From Codonopsis lanceolata (taxonomy: Eukaryota > Streptophyta > Magnoliopsida > Asterales > Campanulaceae): a DNA stretch of 64,000 bases. The notes below the pieces were generated by a model, which was not told the origin of the DNA, did not search any database, and was given only the letters and a program-made list of their open reading frames with translations. The DNA is taken from the NCBI GenBank assembly GCA_013146195.2, contig CM028380.1, forward strand, positions 84,291,142-84,355,141. The letters run 5' to 3'. Shown in pieces: positions 43,584 to 54,800 of the stretch. Position 1 is the stretch's first letter. Every line of letters begins with the position of its first letter. A program made the position numbers and the translations under genes.

Positions 43584-46500
43584 TGTAAGACCCCGATTCC
43601 CGGTTAGCTTGAATTGCGTGCAACGCTCGCATTTCTTCCTTGGTTTATGGCTTATTTGATTTCTGAGAGAGTATAGATGTGTATTAGAGATCACATTAAG
43701 ACCAAAACACTTTTAAGAGATGCCATTTAGTTCTTGACTTGCTAAAGTCACAAGTCGTAACTCGACGATAGTCGAAATGCGACGCGATTGAGAGTTTACT
43801 CGGGTTTCGTGTTCCTGACCCCGATTAGGTCCTAGATATTTACATGATGATTAAATAACATGTTTATATGTGTTATTATCCTAGTTAGAGGTGTTCCTTA
43901 AGTCTCGTGAAGTTTCGACGCTCCGAGGATAACAACTCTCCTTATCGCGTAGCTTGAGATCGAGCCGGGTGAACGCCTCGTCTTTCGGGAGCTCATTTCT
44001 CCTATCTGTTGTTAATCATCTGAGGGGCATTCAGGCCTATTTAAAAGCCTTTTGAAGTGTTTATAACCTTGGGTTGTTGCCCGTCGATTTGCGGTTTCAT
44101 TCGACGTTTCGTTATCGGGTTGTTGCGTCTTTCACCGGTTTTGCACCGGGTTGCTTCGGGTGTTGTTTATGAGAGTTTAGACCTACTTTAAAAGTGTTTT
44201 GAGACTTGTGTGGTTTATCCAAGTGTTTGAGGACTTTAAGGGTTCAATTATAGGTCGTTTCGAAGCTTTAAGGGTCACGATTGCATGCGGGAACGATCGG
44301 ACGCGAACAACGTTGCACAAAATTCACCAAGGGCTGGATTAGGGGGGGATGCGGTCGCTTCATGTAAGCACCATGCGACCGCATGGGTGCCGAATCAGCC
44401 CACTCCCTGTTTTGATTTTTGAAGTGTATTTCCTATTCTACCCATTTTAAACCCCCTCTAAACCCTTCCTAACACCCATACTTAGTACTAATGATGTCCT
44501 AACACTCTTGGGGAGTTAATTAAGTTTGGATTAGGGGTTAATTACAACTAACAATCACTAATTGTACCTTGGAAGTTCCTATTGTGCCCTTATTTGTTGG
44601 GAAGTATATAAAGCCCAATCCTTTGTAGATTCAGCCACTTTCTTCATTCATCCCCTTCTTCTTCAAACGTATGATAGAGAGACTTGGGGAGTCCATGGAG
44701 TTTCAAGCCCTAGCCTCATTCTTCCTCAAATCTTAGGAGATCCAACCGTCGGATGATCTCCAAACTTCGGATTCGCGAAGCCCTCGTCAAATGGAACAAC
44801 TTCACCGATTGGATTGTGATTCTTTTGAGTTTTCATCTTAGTCAAGTAAGCTACTAGATTCTTTATCCTCTTGATTTTGTGCTCATTGACCCTAAGGAAA
44901 ACAAAGATGAATGCTATTTGAGGTCAATGAGTACACAAGCATGTTGTGTGTGGTTTTATTTTGATTTTTGAACTTTTGTTGGGTGAACTTGCTAGAAGCA
45001 TGAATAGGTTGATTTATGTGTTTAATGAAGTATGATATTAAGCTTCATGTTGTGAGTTTGGACTTGAGATTAATGGGTATAAAATTCCCTAGAAACCTAG
45101 GATTTGGTATGTTGAATATGTAGTAAATGGGTTCTTAATTATATGAATGATTTTGGAGGATTTTATTGGATAGTATGAATTGTTAGAATCATATGGATAT
45201 ATGTTTGAGATTTTAGAAGGATATTTGTTGAATCTCAAGTTCTAGTTGTGATCATGAAAGAGGAATTTTTACAATGGGTTATATGTTGAAATGCTTCGTT
45301 TGACTTTTGGGAATAAAGTTGACCTTCATGTTTATGGGAGTATAATACTATCTAATTCATGAATATATGTTGAAATGCTTCATTTGACTTTTGGGAATAA
45401 AGTTGACCTTCATGTTTATGAGAGTATAATGCTATCTAATTCATGAATATATGTTGAAATGCTTCGTTTGACTTTTGGGAATAAAGTTGACTTTCATGAA
45501 AATAAGAGTATGTTAATTTCTAATTCATGAATTTTTGGTTGTGAGCATGTAGAATGAATTATCATTACGGTTCACATGAATAAAATGTAAGGTTTGACTT
45601 CATTGGGTTGAGTTGACTTTTATGCAATAAGAGTATGTTGGTCAACTATAATTTATGAATTGAAGATTTTGAACATGTTGGATAAACTTACATGTTGGTT
45701 ATGAACATACTAGATGAAATTGCATCTTGTTTAGATTAATGGTTATTTGGATAAAAGCATGTTTGATTAAATGCTATATTGAGATGCATGCTTAAATTCT
45801 AATGGTTGACTTTAAATGTTAAGTGTTGACCTATGAACTATGTTTTGGGGTTTTGTTGGGAAAGAATGGATTGTTGGGTTGCACAATGTTGCTAACCTTA
45901 AGAACTTAGCCATGAATAATAGCTAATGAATAATAGGAGGGCTATGATGCAAATAGCTTCTATGCCTTCAAATTTGAAAAGAGTAGAAATGACTCAACGG
46001 AGTCGATTATAGATTTATATGAACATAGAGAACTACATATTGAAATCCTACGGATTTTGGGGTAGTTTTGATGGAGGTCAAGCCTTCGAGCGTTTTCAAG
46101 TGTATGAAGAACACTTGGGTATTAGAAACTTGATGTTATCGCTCTAAGATGTTTATGTGTTAGTTAACATAGAAATGCTTAACTATGTGATTTTTAAGTA
46201 AATATCTACTTGATTGGATTAGTACGGTGTGTTGTACTTTTCCTTTATTTGAGCATGTGAGTATATATTACCTGTGCTTGAGTTTGAGTCCAGCTGGCGG
46301 TTTTGGTTTGAGTTTTTGGTGGGACGATACATTGTCTTCACGAATTGTGGGATTCGTGATCGCAATGGATCGTCGTGTCGGGTTTGCACACACCCCTCCA
46401 CCGATGGCCACGGTGGGGAAGTAGCTCATCTTAGTTAGAGTAATACACATGACTTTGATAGCTATGGAACCCGAGCGGAGACTGTTCAGGGACGTCGATA

Positions 46501-47821
46501 CCACGAAAGGGTTATCGAGGGCACGTTTGTTTCCGCAGGAGTTGCATGCTGGAAACAGGAAAAAAAAAGAGAACCATCTTCTCTCGGTTATGTGGTTTAT
46601 TTTATGAGCATGTATGAATTGTTGTGATACATGGTTAATGGGATTATTTTCATGAGATGATGGTTTCTTGTTAAGATGTTATAGTAAAAATATAACATAC
46701 TAATGAAATGATGATTTTTATGATTCATGTTATACTAAAAATATAACATGCTATTTGTGATAAAAATGGGAACAATAGTCTCTCATTCATGAATTTTTAT
46801 ATGAGTTGTGATAAATGAAGAATTATGAAACTCATGGTGCAATTGGTTTATATGGTTTGATGGGAGTTTAAATGTAGAGATAAAATACTACATATTTCGG
46901 AATTTAGAATCATAATCTATTGATATAATTTATTTCATGATAATTTATGAAGAATTATATTCCATGTGACTATGGTTGGATTTGGTTTGTGTAGAACATT
47001 ATACCATGAAATGCTACATCATGAGTATGACATAAGATGTACATGTTTTATTTGAGCATTATGCCATGCCATGACATTGCATCTTTAGTAGCTTACTAAG
47101 TCATTATGACTTACTCGTTTGCTTTGTTTTCCTTAGATTCGAGCCGAGCTAGTATTCGAAGGCATCCGCCGAGTCTACGGTAGAAGTGAGAATTTTTTAA
47201 GGTTGCTACTTTAAATTATTTTTGTAGCCTTAGTTTTGGTAAGGACGTTGGGAAAAGTGAAGTTATGTAAACTTCATGATGGGTAGTAACTTATTTGTGA
47301 ATGTAATATTTTCAATTACGTTGATTAAAGATTATTCTTTTGGTGGCCGGCTTGTGTTAGTCGCGCTTGGTGAATGTTGGTGATTTCGTTTTCAGTTATG
47401 TACATTGATGATTAATATATCATGTGTGTTCTCCGGCATGTTTTTAGCCGTTGAGTTTGTTAGACTAGAGTCTTAGACTTAGTGTAATGTTGGGTTCCGG
47501 CTGTAACGTCGCCGATGACTTGGTTTATTTGTGCTATAAATTTGTATTGCATGACAGGGAGTTTTGTTCTACGTGCCCAATGTTGCGGCACGTGCATCGA
47601 ATTTTTGGACCGAGAGATTTATGATCTCTTTGGTTGTATTTAGTTTGAGCTTGTTAGCTCGGGCGCCACTATGATATTTTGTTTAGCTTCCGCATGTGTT
47701 TTAAGTTGTTGGCGTATTGCCGTTATGGCCTTACCCATTATTTGTTATTTGCTTGTTGTCTTGTGCGTTTTGGCGGCACGACCTTTGGGTCCCGTATTGG
47801 GATCCGAGTCGGGTCGTCACA
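43584..47821 (+). repeat. Element D 5' LTR (about 4.2 kb, Ty3/gypsy)
   Basis: It starts TGTAAGACCCC and ends GGGTCGTCACA, directly followed by a tRNA-Met primer-binding site. TG/CA ends and the GGGTCGTCACA end match the chromovirus LTR type of A, E and F but in plus orientation. A candidate 5-bp duplication is aactc (43579-43583). At 4238 bp it is considerably longer than the ~2.7-2.8-kb LTRs of E and F. No ORF here has domain support, and the only structure I see is a triplicated 84-bp block. Confidence 0.8.
45281..45532. repeat. 84-bp tandem triplication in element D LTR
   Basis: Three units start atatgttgaaatgctt at 45281, 45365 and 45449. Units 1 and 2 are nearly identical, and unit 3 diverges in its second half. 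The constant 84-bp step indicates local tandem duplication within the LTR. Confidence 0.9.
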
Positions 47822-47823
47822 GT

Positions 47824-47835
47824 TGGTATCAGAGC
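47824..47835 (+). promoter_or_regulatory. Element D primer-binding site (tRNA-Met)
   Basis: TGGTATCAGAGC is the exact 12-base site complementary to the 3' end of plant initiator tRNA-Met. It lies 2 bp after the LTR end (47821) and proves that 43584-47821 is a 5' LTR in plus orientation. Confidence 0.93.
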
Positions 47836-47935
47836 TATTGGTTAGCTGTCTGCCAGGATAGGTTCCTTGGCCTAGTTGGGGGTTGGTTTTGTGTGATTTG
47901 TTATGTCTTAACGTCGAGAGTTATAGTATGTTAAG

Positions 47936-47989
47936 ATGGTTGAAACTAGCATGGGTGTTAGCACTAGTAGAGGTGCCGTTGTTGATAAG
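47936..47989 (+). pseudogene. Element D gag, first 18 codons only
   Basis: An ATG at 47936, 100 bp after the primer-binding site, opens a frame MVETSMGVSTSRGAVVDK with no stop. It is the expected place for gag in this lineage. The sequence breaks at about 47990 into a repeated 20-bp block and then an Athila fragment, so the remainder of D is missing here. The assignment to gag rests on position only. Confidence 0.45.
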
Positions 47990-48011
47990 TATAACGTCGA
48001 GAGTTATAGTA

Positions 48012-48226
48012 GTAGGGTTTTGACTAATACCCTTTAAATTAGCTAGGGACCATCCTAAAGCTTCTCTATGTGTCCATAAAACTTTTAACAAACTAGCTTC
48101 TTGCTCTTCCGTTAAATCTGCTGCTATAATAACAGGCAATGTGTTACCTTCCCCTAAAAATGCATATTTTAGATGGGGTGATAATGACTTTAAATCTTCA
48201 ACTTTAAGAGATTTAATAGATGGCAT
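48012..48226 (-). pseudogene. Athila pre-RT segment
   Basis: The open stretch reads LKVEDLKSLSPHLKYAFLGE, LPVIIAADLTEEQEASLLKV and REALGWSLANLKGIS, the conserved lead-in to Athila RT. Homology stops after QNPT at the junction near 48012, just before the RT core would begin. The downstream codons in this frame (to 47921) come from element D and are meaningless. Confidence 0.88.
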
Positions 48227-48268
48227 AAATTCAGAATTTTCTACTTGTTTTTTTTTATTTTAACCTCC

Positions 48269-49060
48269 TCATTTTTTTTCTTTAACATCTTCTATCTCTA
48301 TTTCTTCAAAAAGAGATTTCAAAATCTCTACTTCATCTTCTTTAATTTCGTTACTTTCTTCTTCTACTTTGTCAGATTTATCATAACTATTTTCTGATTC
48401 TTCATCTATGTTTTCTTTACCTTTCTTTTTAAGAGCTTCTAACTTTTCTTTTTCTTGTCTTTCTTCCTCTTCTATTTCTCTTTCTATCTCATCAATGTCA
48501 ATTTTTATGGGAGGGATAGGACTATCATCATAAACTATAAATGTATCTCTCTCATAATCTTCATCTTTATTGTCTTCTTCAAAAGTTTCAGTTGATAATT
48601 TTTCAATTTCATCTATTGAAAAACATGCATTTATGTCACTAGGTCTATTCATAGCATCAAAAACAGATATTTCAACAGTTTCACCTAGGACTGACATTGT
48701 GAGTTTACCATTTTTCACATTAATCATTGTATTGGCAGTGGCCATAAATTGTCTGCCTAACAATATAAGAACTTCATTATTAGTGCATATCTTTCTTTCC
48801 ATCTCTAGAACCACAAAGTCGACTGGAATGATTAGTTTATCAACCTGAACTAGGATGTCTTCCACTATACCCAAAGGATATTTAATTGAACAATCAGCTA
48901 ATTGTAATTGCATACTAGTGGGTTTTAGTTCTCCTAACCCTAACTGTTTATAGACCGCAAAATGCATCAAATTAATACTTGCTCCTAGATCTAGCATTGC
49001 TTTCATCTTTTTAGAGCTTCCCAAGGAAACTTGGATATTAAATCTACCAGGATCTTTCAA
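48269..49060 (-). CDS. Athila protease region
   Basis: The 263-residue open frame has an aspartic protease: active site MLDLGASINLMHFAVYKQLG (Asp in D-L-G-A rather than D-T-G-A, as is usual for Athila) and LILLGRQFMATANTMINVKN as the second conserved segment. The C-terminal third is very rich in Glu and Lys (EREIEEEERQEKEKLEALKK) and likely a flexible linker before RT. It is part of a former gag-pol frame and is open over this span only. Confidence 0.87.
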   Translation of the reverse strand: MKDPGRFNIQVSLGSSKKMKAMLDLGASINLMHFAVYKQLGLGELKPTSMQLQLADCSIKYPLGIVEDILVQVDKLIIPVDFVVLEMERKICTNNEVLILLGRQFMATANTMINVKNGKLTMSVLGETVEISVFDAMNRPSDINACFSIDEIEKLSTETFEEDNKDEDYERDTFIVYDDSPIPPIKIDIDEIEREIEEEERQEKEKLEALKKKGKENIDEESENSYDKSDKVEEESNEIKEDEVEILKSLFEEIEIEDVKEKK

Positions 49061-49191
49061 CTTATGGGGTAATTCGGGTTGTAAAACTGAACTTACATTT
49101 TCAGAAACAATAATTTTTTCATTATTTTCAAACTTGTGTTTCTTAGAGTGAAGATCTTTGAAAAACTTTGCATAAGCTGGAATATTTTTAA

Positions 49192-50228
49192 TTACATTAA
49201 GAAATGGAGATTCACATTCACTTTGGATAACATATTATAAATTTCCGTAAATTGTTTGTCCATTCGATTTTTCATAAGTCTTCTTGGGATCGGAATTGGA
49301 GGAACATATGGTGGTGGAGCCACATAAGGTTCCTCTTCTTCTTGTTCTAATTCTTTTTCAACTTCTATTGGATTTTCTTTATTTTGAACTTCTTTTTCTT
49401 GTTCCTTGTTTGGAACTGCTACTTCTAATTCTACTTCTTGATTAATTAATTCATTATTCTCTTTACTATTATCATTATCTTTTTCAATTCCCTTTTCAGA
49501 ATTTTCTATTGTATCAGGCACATTGGAAGAAGGATCAGGATCACTTACCTCTTCACCAATTAATTTACCGCTTCGCAAGACGGTGATTGACTTAGCTTGC
49601 TCGGTTTGACTAGGGAACTTCCCTTCTTCTCTTTTATCAGCTTCAGAAGTCATTATATGCTTCTTTAAATTTTCAATCTCTTCAAGCATATATTTCATCA
49701 ACAATGCTTGGCTTTTGTTTGCTCCATCTTGTTTTGGAACTTCTTTCATTCTCAACTGATTTTGATTTGGAAATTGTGGAGGTTGAGGTGGTTGAGGCTG
49801 GAATTGTTGAGGTTGTAAAGACTTATTTATTCCCCAAGAAAAGTTAGGATGATTCCTCCAACCAGGATTATATGTGTTTGAATAGGGATCATTCCTTGGC
49901 CTTTGAGGGTACATATTCATAGCATTAGCCTGTTCAGAATACATAGCACTTGATGGACAAAAATTAGTAGCATGAGAATATAATCCACATAAAGCACATG
50001 CTTCTTGGATTTGCCAATTTTCAAATTGGGCTGGTGTATCTGATTTTTTTTGAATTTGATATAGGCTCCTATTTTTACCTCTAGCACTTTTCTGTTGAGA
50101 ATTAATACTTAACATCTCAAATAACTCTTCTAATGCTTCTGGTGTCATTCTATTAATAGAACCACCAGCTGCACTATCAACCATAGTTTGTAAGCCTGGC
50201 GAAAGACCATGATAAAATTGAAGCACTA
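49192..50228 (-). pseudogene. Athila gag C-terminal part
   Basis: Gag homology starts right at the element E junction with LQFYHGLSPGLQTMVDSAAG, GGSINRMTPEALEELFEML. A zinc knuckle follows (CALCGLYSHATNFC, C-x2-C-x4-H-x4-C), then Asn/Pro/Gln-rich sequence, a helix MKYMLEEIENLKKHI, and an acidic linker (EVELEVAVPNKEQEKEVQNK). The start codons of the longer ORF (up to 50352) lie in element E LTR and are artefacts. The capsid half is on the far side of element E, outside the window. Confidence 0.87.
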
Positions 50229-51815
50229 TGTGATATCCCGACCCGGACCCCAATGCGAGATCCCGAGTCGTGCCGTCCAAATAGGCAAGAATACAAGCAT
50301 GCGCAAGTAGGATTATAAAAATTCGTGTGGCGGAACATCGCATACAAATCACAACTCCGCTACACTTGGCCGGAAATGACCTAAAATAAACAAGTCATCG
50401 GTGACGTTACAGCCGGAACCCAACAACTACTCCTACTATTTTAACACATGCATATAATATCCTCAACGGCCACAATATGCCGGAGACAACAACAACAAAA
50501 ATATTTTAAAAGATCTTTAGCGGAAGAAACTGTAGTGAACCATTAACATATAAACAACCTCGACATATAAGTCGGCATACAAAAGATTATAAGTATCAAG
50601 TCATTAAGTTTAATACAACAACAAAAACCCCAAAGTCAAGTCTAGATGACTTGCTTCCCAACGTCCTTGCCAAAATAAGAGTCTAACTACAAAACCAAAA
50701 GAACAACCTTCTAGCTCGCAACAACCAACGCGGGTAAGGCGAATTTAGCGTGAACCGTCTCCTCGGCTCGGATCTAAGGAAAACAAAACAAACAAATAGG
50801 GTAAGTCGAAAGACTTAGTAAGTTACTAAAAATGCATGTTCATGTTATAGCATGGCATTTATCACAATTATGGCTCATGTTCTTCATATAGCACTTAGCA
50901 CATTATTCACATAAGTGCGGAAATAAATCATACAAGTAGGATATGATATAGGCACGGCCGCTTCGTAGCTCCTGCAAAAAGAGTTTGTTAACCCAATATC
51001 GTGACTACGATGCTCGTGACTTCGCATCGATATACCAAACTCCGCCGGCTAATAGCAGCCTGTGACGCACGTATTGTTACGGCAAAGGGGCTATTTCCCC
51101 ATTGCGGCCTACAATGGAGGGGTGTGTGAGGTCCCAGGTACGACGATCCATAGCGAGCACGAATCTCTCAATTCGTGAAGGCGATACATCGTCCTACCCT
51201 GACATAAAAATCAAACCAAATAGTGCCAGCTGGACTTAATGCAATGCACAAGTAGATGTTTACTCGTCAAGACCAAATAATGATCGAATTCGACAAGAGC
51301 GAACTCGACCGACCAAGTAGGGTATAAATCTCTACAATAAATCATGTCAAGGCAATTAATTGCTCATAACCAAATAATCACAACGGGTTCAAATGCACAT
51401 AATTAAACTCAACTTAAAATTGAGTAAACTCGACCAAACGGTGTCCAAACTTCGTAGGGATTGAAATTAGAGTTTAACATGTTCAAATCTTCCCTAGAGT
51501 CGACTCCGTTGAGTCTTTACTAAAAATTCCAATTTTCGGGTAATTGAAGCTATGTGCTTTATAACTCAACCTAGGCCATTACTAAGATCATCTAGGTCAT
51601 AAATTCATCAAGGCATTATAATGTGATTCATGTTCATCATAGGTTCCAATTTTGAGGATAGAACACATAACAACTTCTTTTTTTTTTTTTTATTTTTAAA
51701 GGAAGCAGGACGGCACCTGCGGAATTTTATTAATAAAAGAAATAAACAAACATGAGGGGGACAACCCGCCAACAAAAGGCAAGGAGCCTAACCTCTAAAC
51801 TAAATACAAGATAGC

Positions 51816-54800
51816 CTATTTCCGAAAACTATAAAAACCAGCAGCATCAAACGCCAAAGTCTTTTTAATAACAGCAGGCAAAGGAGAATAATCTGTGTAA
51901 ACTATCTGACTATTGTGCTCATGGGCTATAGCTGCAAGCCGGTCTGCCACCATATTCTTCTCCCGATAAACATGCAGTAAAACATAATCACCCAACAAAT
52001 CCTTACAATCTCGAAGATAATATGCATATCGCCAAGGCTCATGGTGCCCTCTCGATAAAACATTAACTGCCGTAAGCGAATCCGATTCAACCACCACCGG
52101 ACCAAGCCGAAGAGACCTGCATAAATGAAGCCCCTCTTGGAGAGCTAGAATTTCTGCCATCATATTTGTACCATGCCCATAACTACTAGAAAATGCCTGA
52201 ACAAAACCCCCGGCAGAGTCTCGAATGATACCCCCACCTGTACACCTCCCATCTTTTGACGAACCATCCGTATTTAACTTGAAACCAACAGCCGGAGATT
52301 CCCAACGAACCCAAGCCCCTCGTTTTGTACGAATTGGCTTAACCCATAAATGACAAGCTTGAATAGCAGAACAAGCAGCCCGCCCGCTTTTAGACTTGGG
52401 ACTGAAACACATAGAAGCCTCTCGAACCCCCTCCAAAATTCGAGAAATTAACTGATTACGTTGCATTCTCTCATTTTCAAAGACAGACACGCATCGAGCT
52501 TTCCAAAGCTCCCAGCAAGTATAGGAAAATATACTGAAAAGAGTTACTCCTATCTGGGATCTTAATGAAACCGATGACCATACCTCAAAAAGATGGCCGA
52601 GATTGTTATATTGCGCAACCAAATGAAAATGCGCCGCAAAACAAGACCATAAATCCTTTGCCATACGAGATTCCACAAATAAATGCAACAACGATTCAAC
52701 AGAAGGCTCATCAGCACAACAATGACAACGCGAAGCTAAATACACATGACGGGCTTGGACATTTGTATCAAGCGGCAAGGCGTTATGAAACAGCCTCCAA
52801 AGAAAGCAACTAACCCGACTAGGAAGCCAAGGCTGCCATATTAGTTGCGCCCACCGAAATTGCGGACTAGGGGTACGATGATAATTCCAGTAAGAGCTGG
52901 CTTTGAACTCTCCAGAAGTAGTCAATTCACTAACCAACCGATCTGGTATAGACGGATCACATTCTATCGGGAAAACCAAATGTTGTAACTCCACTGGAAC
53001 AACCTGTTTTAGAGCTTCATAGTTCTGCATAGCTGAAGCTACCGTGAGCGTACGATCCATAGGCAACTGACCGATCAAACTCGTGCCACACCAATTATCT
53101 TCCCAAAAGGATCTATTTCCTTGACCAATAACCCACCGACTGGTCTGTTCAACCGAAGAAAGCTGAGCTGAAATAGCAATCCAGGACTGCGTTGCAAAAC
53201 GAGACCCATCCACCGGCTTCAAACCATATTTTCCAACACAAAACTGGGCCCATAACCCCTGGGAATTCAAAGCCTTCCACGCAAGCTTCGCATGTAGAGA
53301 GTTCATAATCTGAGACAAAGGTCTCAAACCGAGACCACCTTCTGCCAATGGTAAACAAACCCTATGCCATGCAATCCAATGAGTGCGCCGATCACTTTTG
53401 TTATGCCAAAGAAAATTTGCCATCTTTTGTTCTAAACGACGAAGAATCAGCTTAGGAACCCGCAAGGCTGCCATAGCATAAACTGGGAGGCTACATAATA
53501 CCGACTTGAGAAGGGTAACCTTTGCACCAAATGAAAGAAACTTAGTATGCCACCCTTGAACCCGACCAGCCACTTTGCGCATGAGTGTATCAAAATAGAC
53601 TTGCTTTAAACGGCCTTTGAATAGAGGGAGACCCAAATAAGTCATCGGCCAAGACTTATGTTTGTAACCCGACCAGCGCTCAACTTGCACAACTCGGTTA
53701 TGTGTAAACCTCTTCGGGAGAAAGAACCCGCTTTTACTACAGTTAACCAACTGACCCGAAGATGCCTCATACAGACCCAAAATTCTTTTAAAACCCTGAA
53801 TTGATCGCTTAGAACCATTACAAAAAACCAACAAGTCATCTGCGTATAACAGGTGCGAAATCAACGGACCACCTCTACCATGTATATAAGGCTGAATTTG
53901 TCCTTGAATAACAGCTCTCTGAATATTATGAGACAAAATTTCCTGTGCGAGAATGAAAAGTAAAGGGGAAATTGGATCCCCTTGCCGCACTCCGCTATTA
54001 GCCTTAAAGAAACCAGAAGTAGACCCATTAATCTTGAACGAATACCAACTGTTGCCAAGAAGACGAGAGATCAGATTACAAAACCCAGAGTCAAAACCAA
54101 AGGCCTGAAGAGATCTAAGAAGAAAACTCCACTCTAAACGATCATACGCCTTTGACATATCTAGTTTGAACACCATATTACCCCCCCTGCTCTTCAGATC
54201 TATTCTTTGAACTAACTCATGAGCCAATAAAATATTTTCTTGAATGCTCCGGCCTTTGACAAACCCAGCCTGCTGTTCAGAAACCAACCTAGGGAGAATC
54301 GGAGCCAATCGGGTAGCCAAAATCTTGGAGATGAGCTTCGCTGCAAAATTACATAAACTAATCGGTCTTAAATCACCAAAACTCTCCGGCCTGTCTATCT
54401 TAGGAAGAAGAACAATACTTGTTGTTGATAGCCCTCTGTGTAATTCGTTGCCTTGAAAGAAATCCTTAACCGCCTCCAGGACGTCCGTTTTAATAACAGA
54501 CCAACAACCTTGAAAGAACCACCCTGTGAATCCATCCGGGCCCGGAGCACTGTTGGGATTGAGCGACTTTATAGCTAACCAGACTTCCTCTTCAGAAGGA
54601 ATAGCAATAAGAGAAATATTATCCTCCCTCGTTACCTTAGCTGGAAATTCATCGAATAAGGCTTCCTCAATAACTGGGTCAGTCGACGTAAAAATATTCC
54701 TGAAATAATCCTCCGCCAAAGGACCAAGCTGAGCAGGATCTTCACTGTACGTACCATCAGGAAGACGAATACTAATCACATTCCGCTGTGCTCGGTCTTT

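Larger units (their letters stand above)
48012..50228 (-). mobile_element. Athila-type Ty3/gypsy fragment
   Basis: On the minus strand the order is gag C-terminus, protease, and the start of the RT region. The fragment has no LTR. It is cut on the left by a junction with element D next to a duplicated 20-bp sequence, and on the right by insertion of element E in the gag. Diagnostic Athila traits are the protease active site DLGASINLM and the pre-RT segment LKYAFLGEGNTLPVIIAADL. Confidence 0.9.

Noticed and set aside
47671..47934. 87-codon ORF rich in Cys and hydrophobic residues near the end of element D LTR
   Set aside because: It spans the LTR end and primer-binding site, so it cannot be a separate gene.
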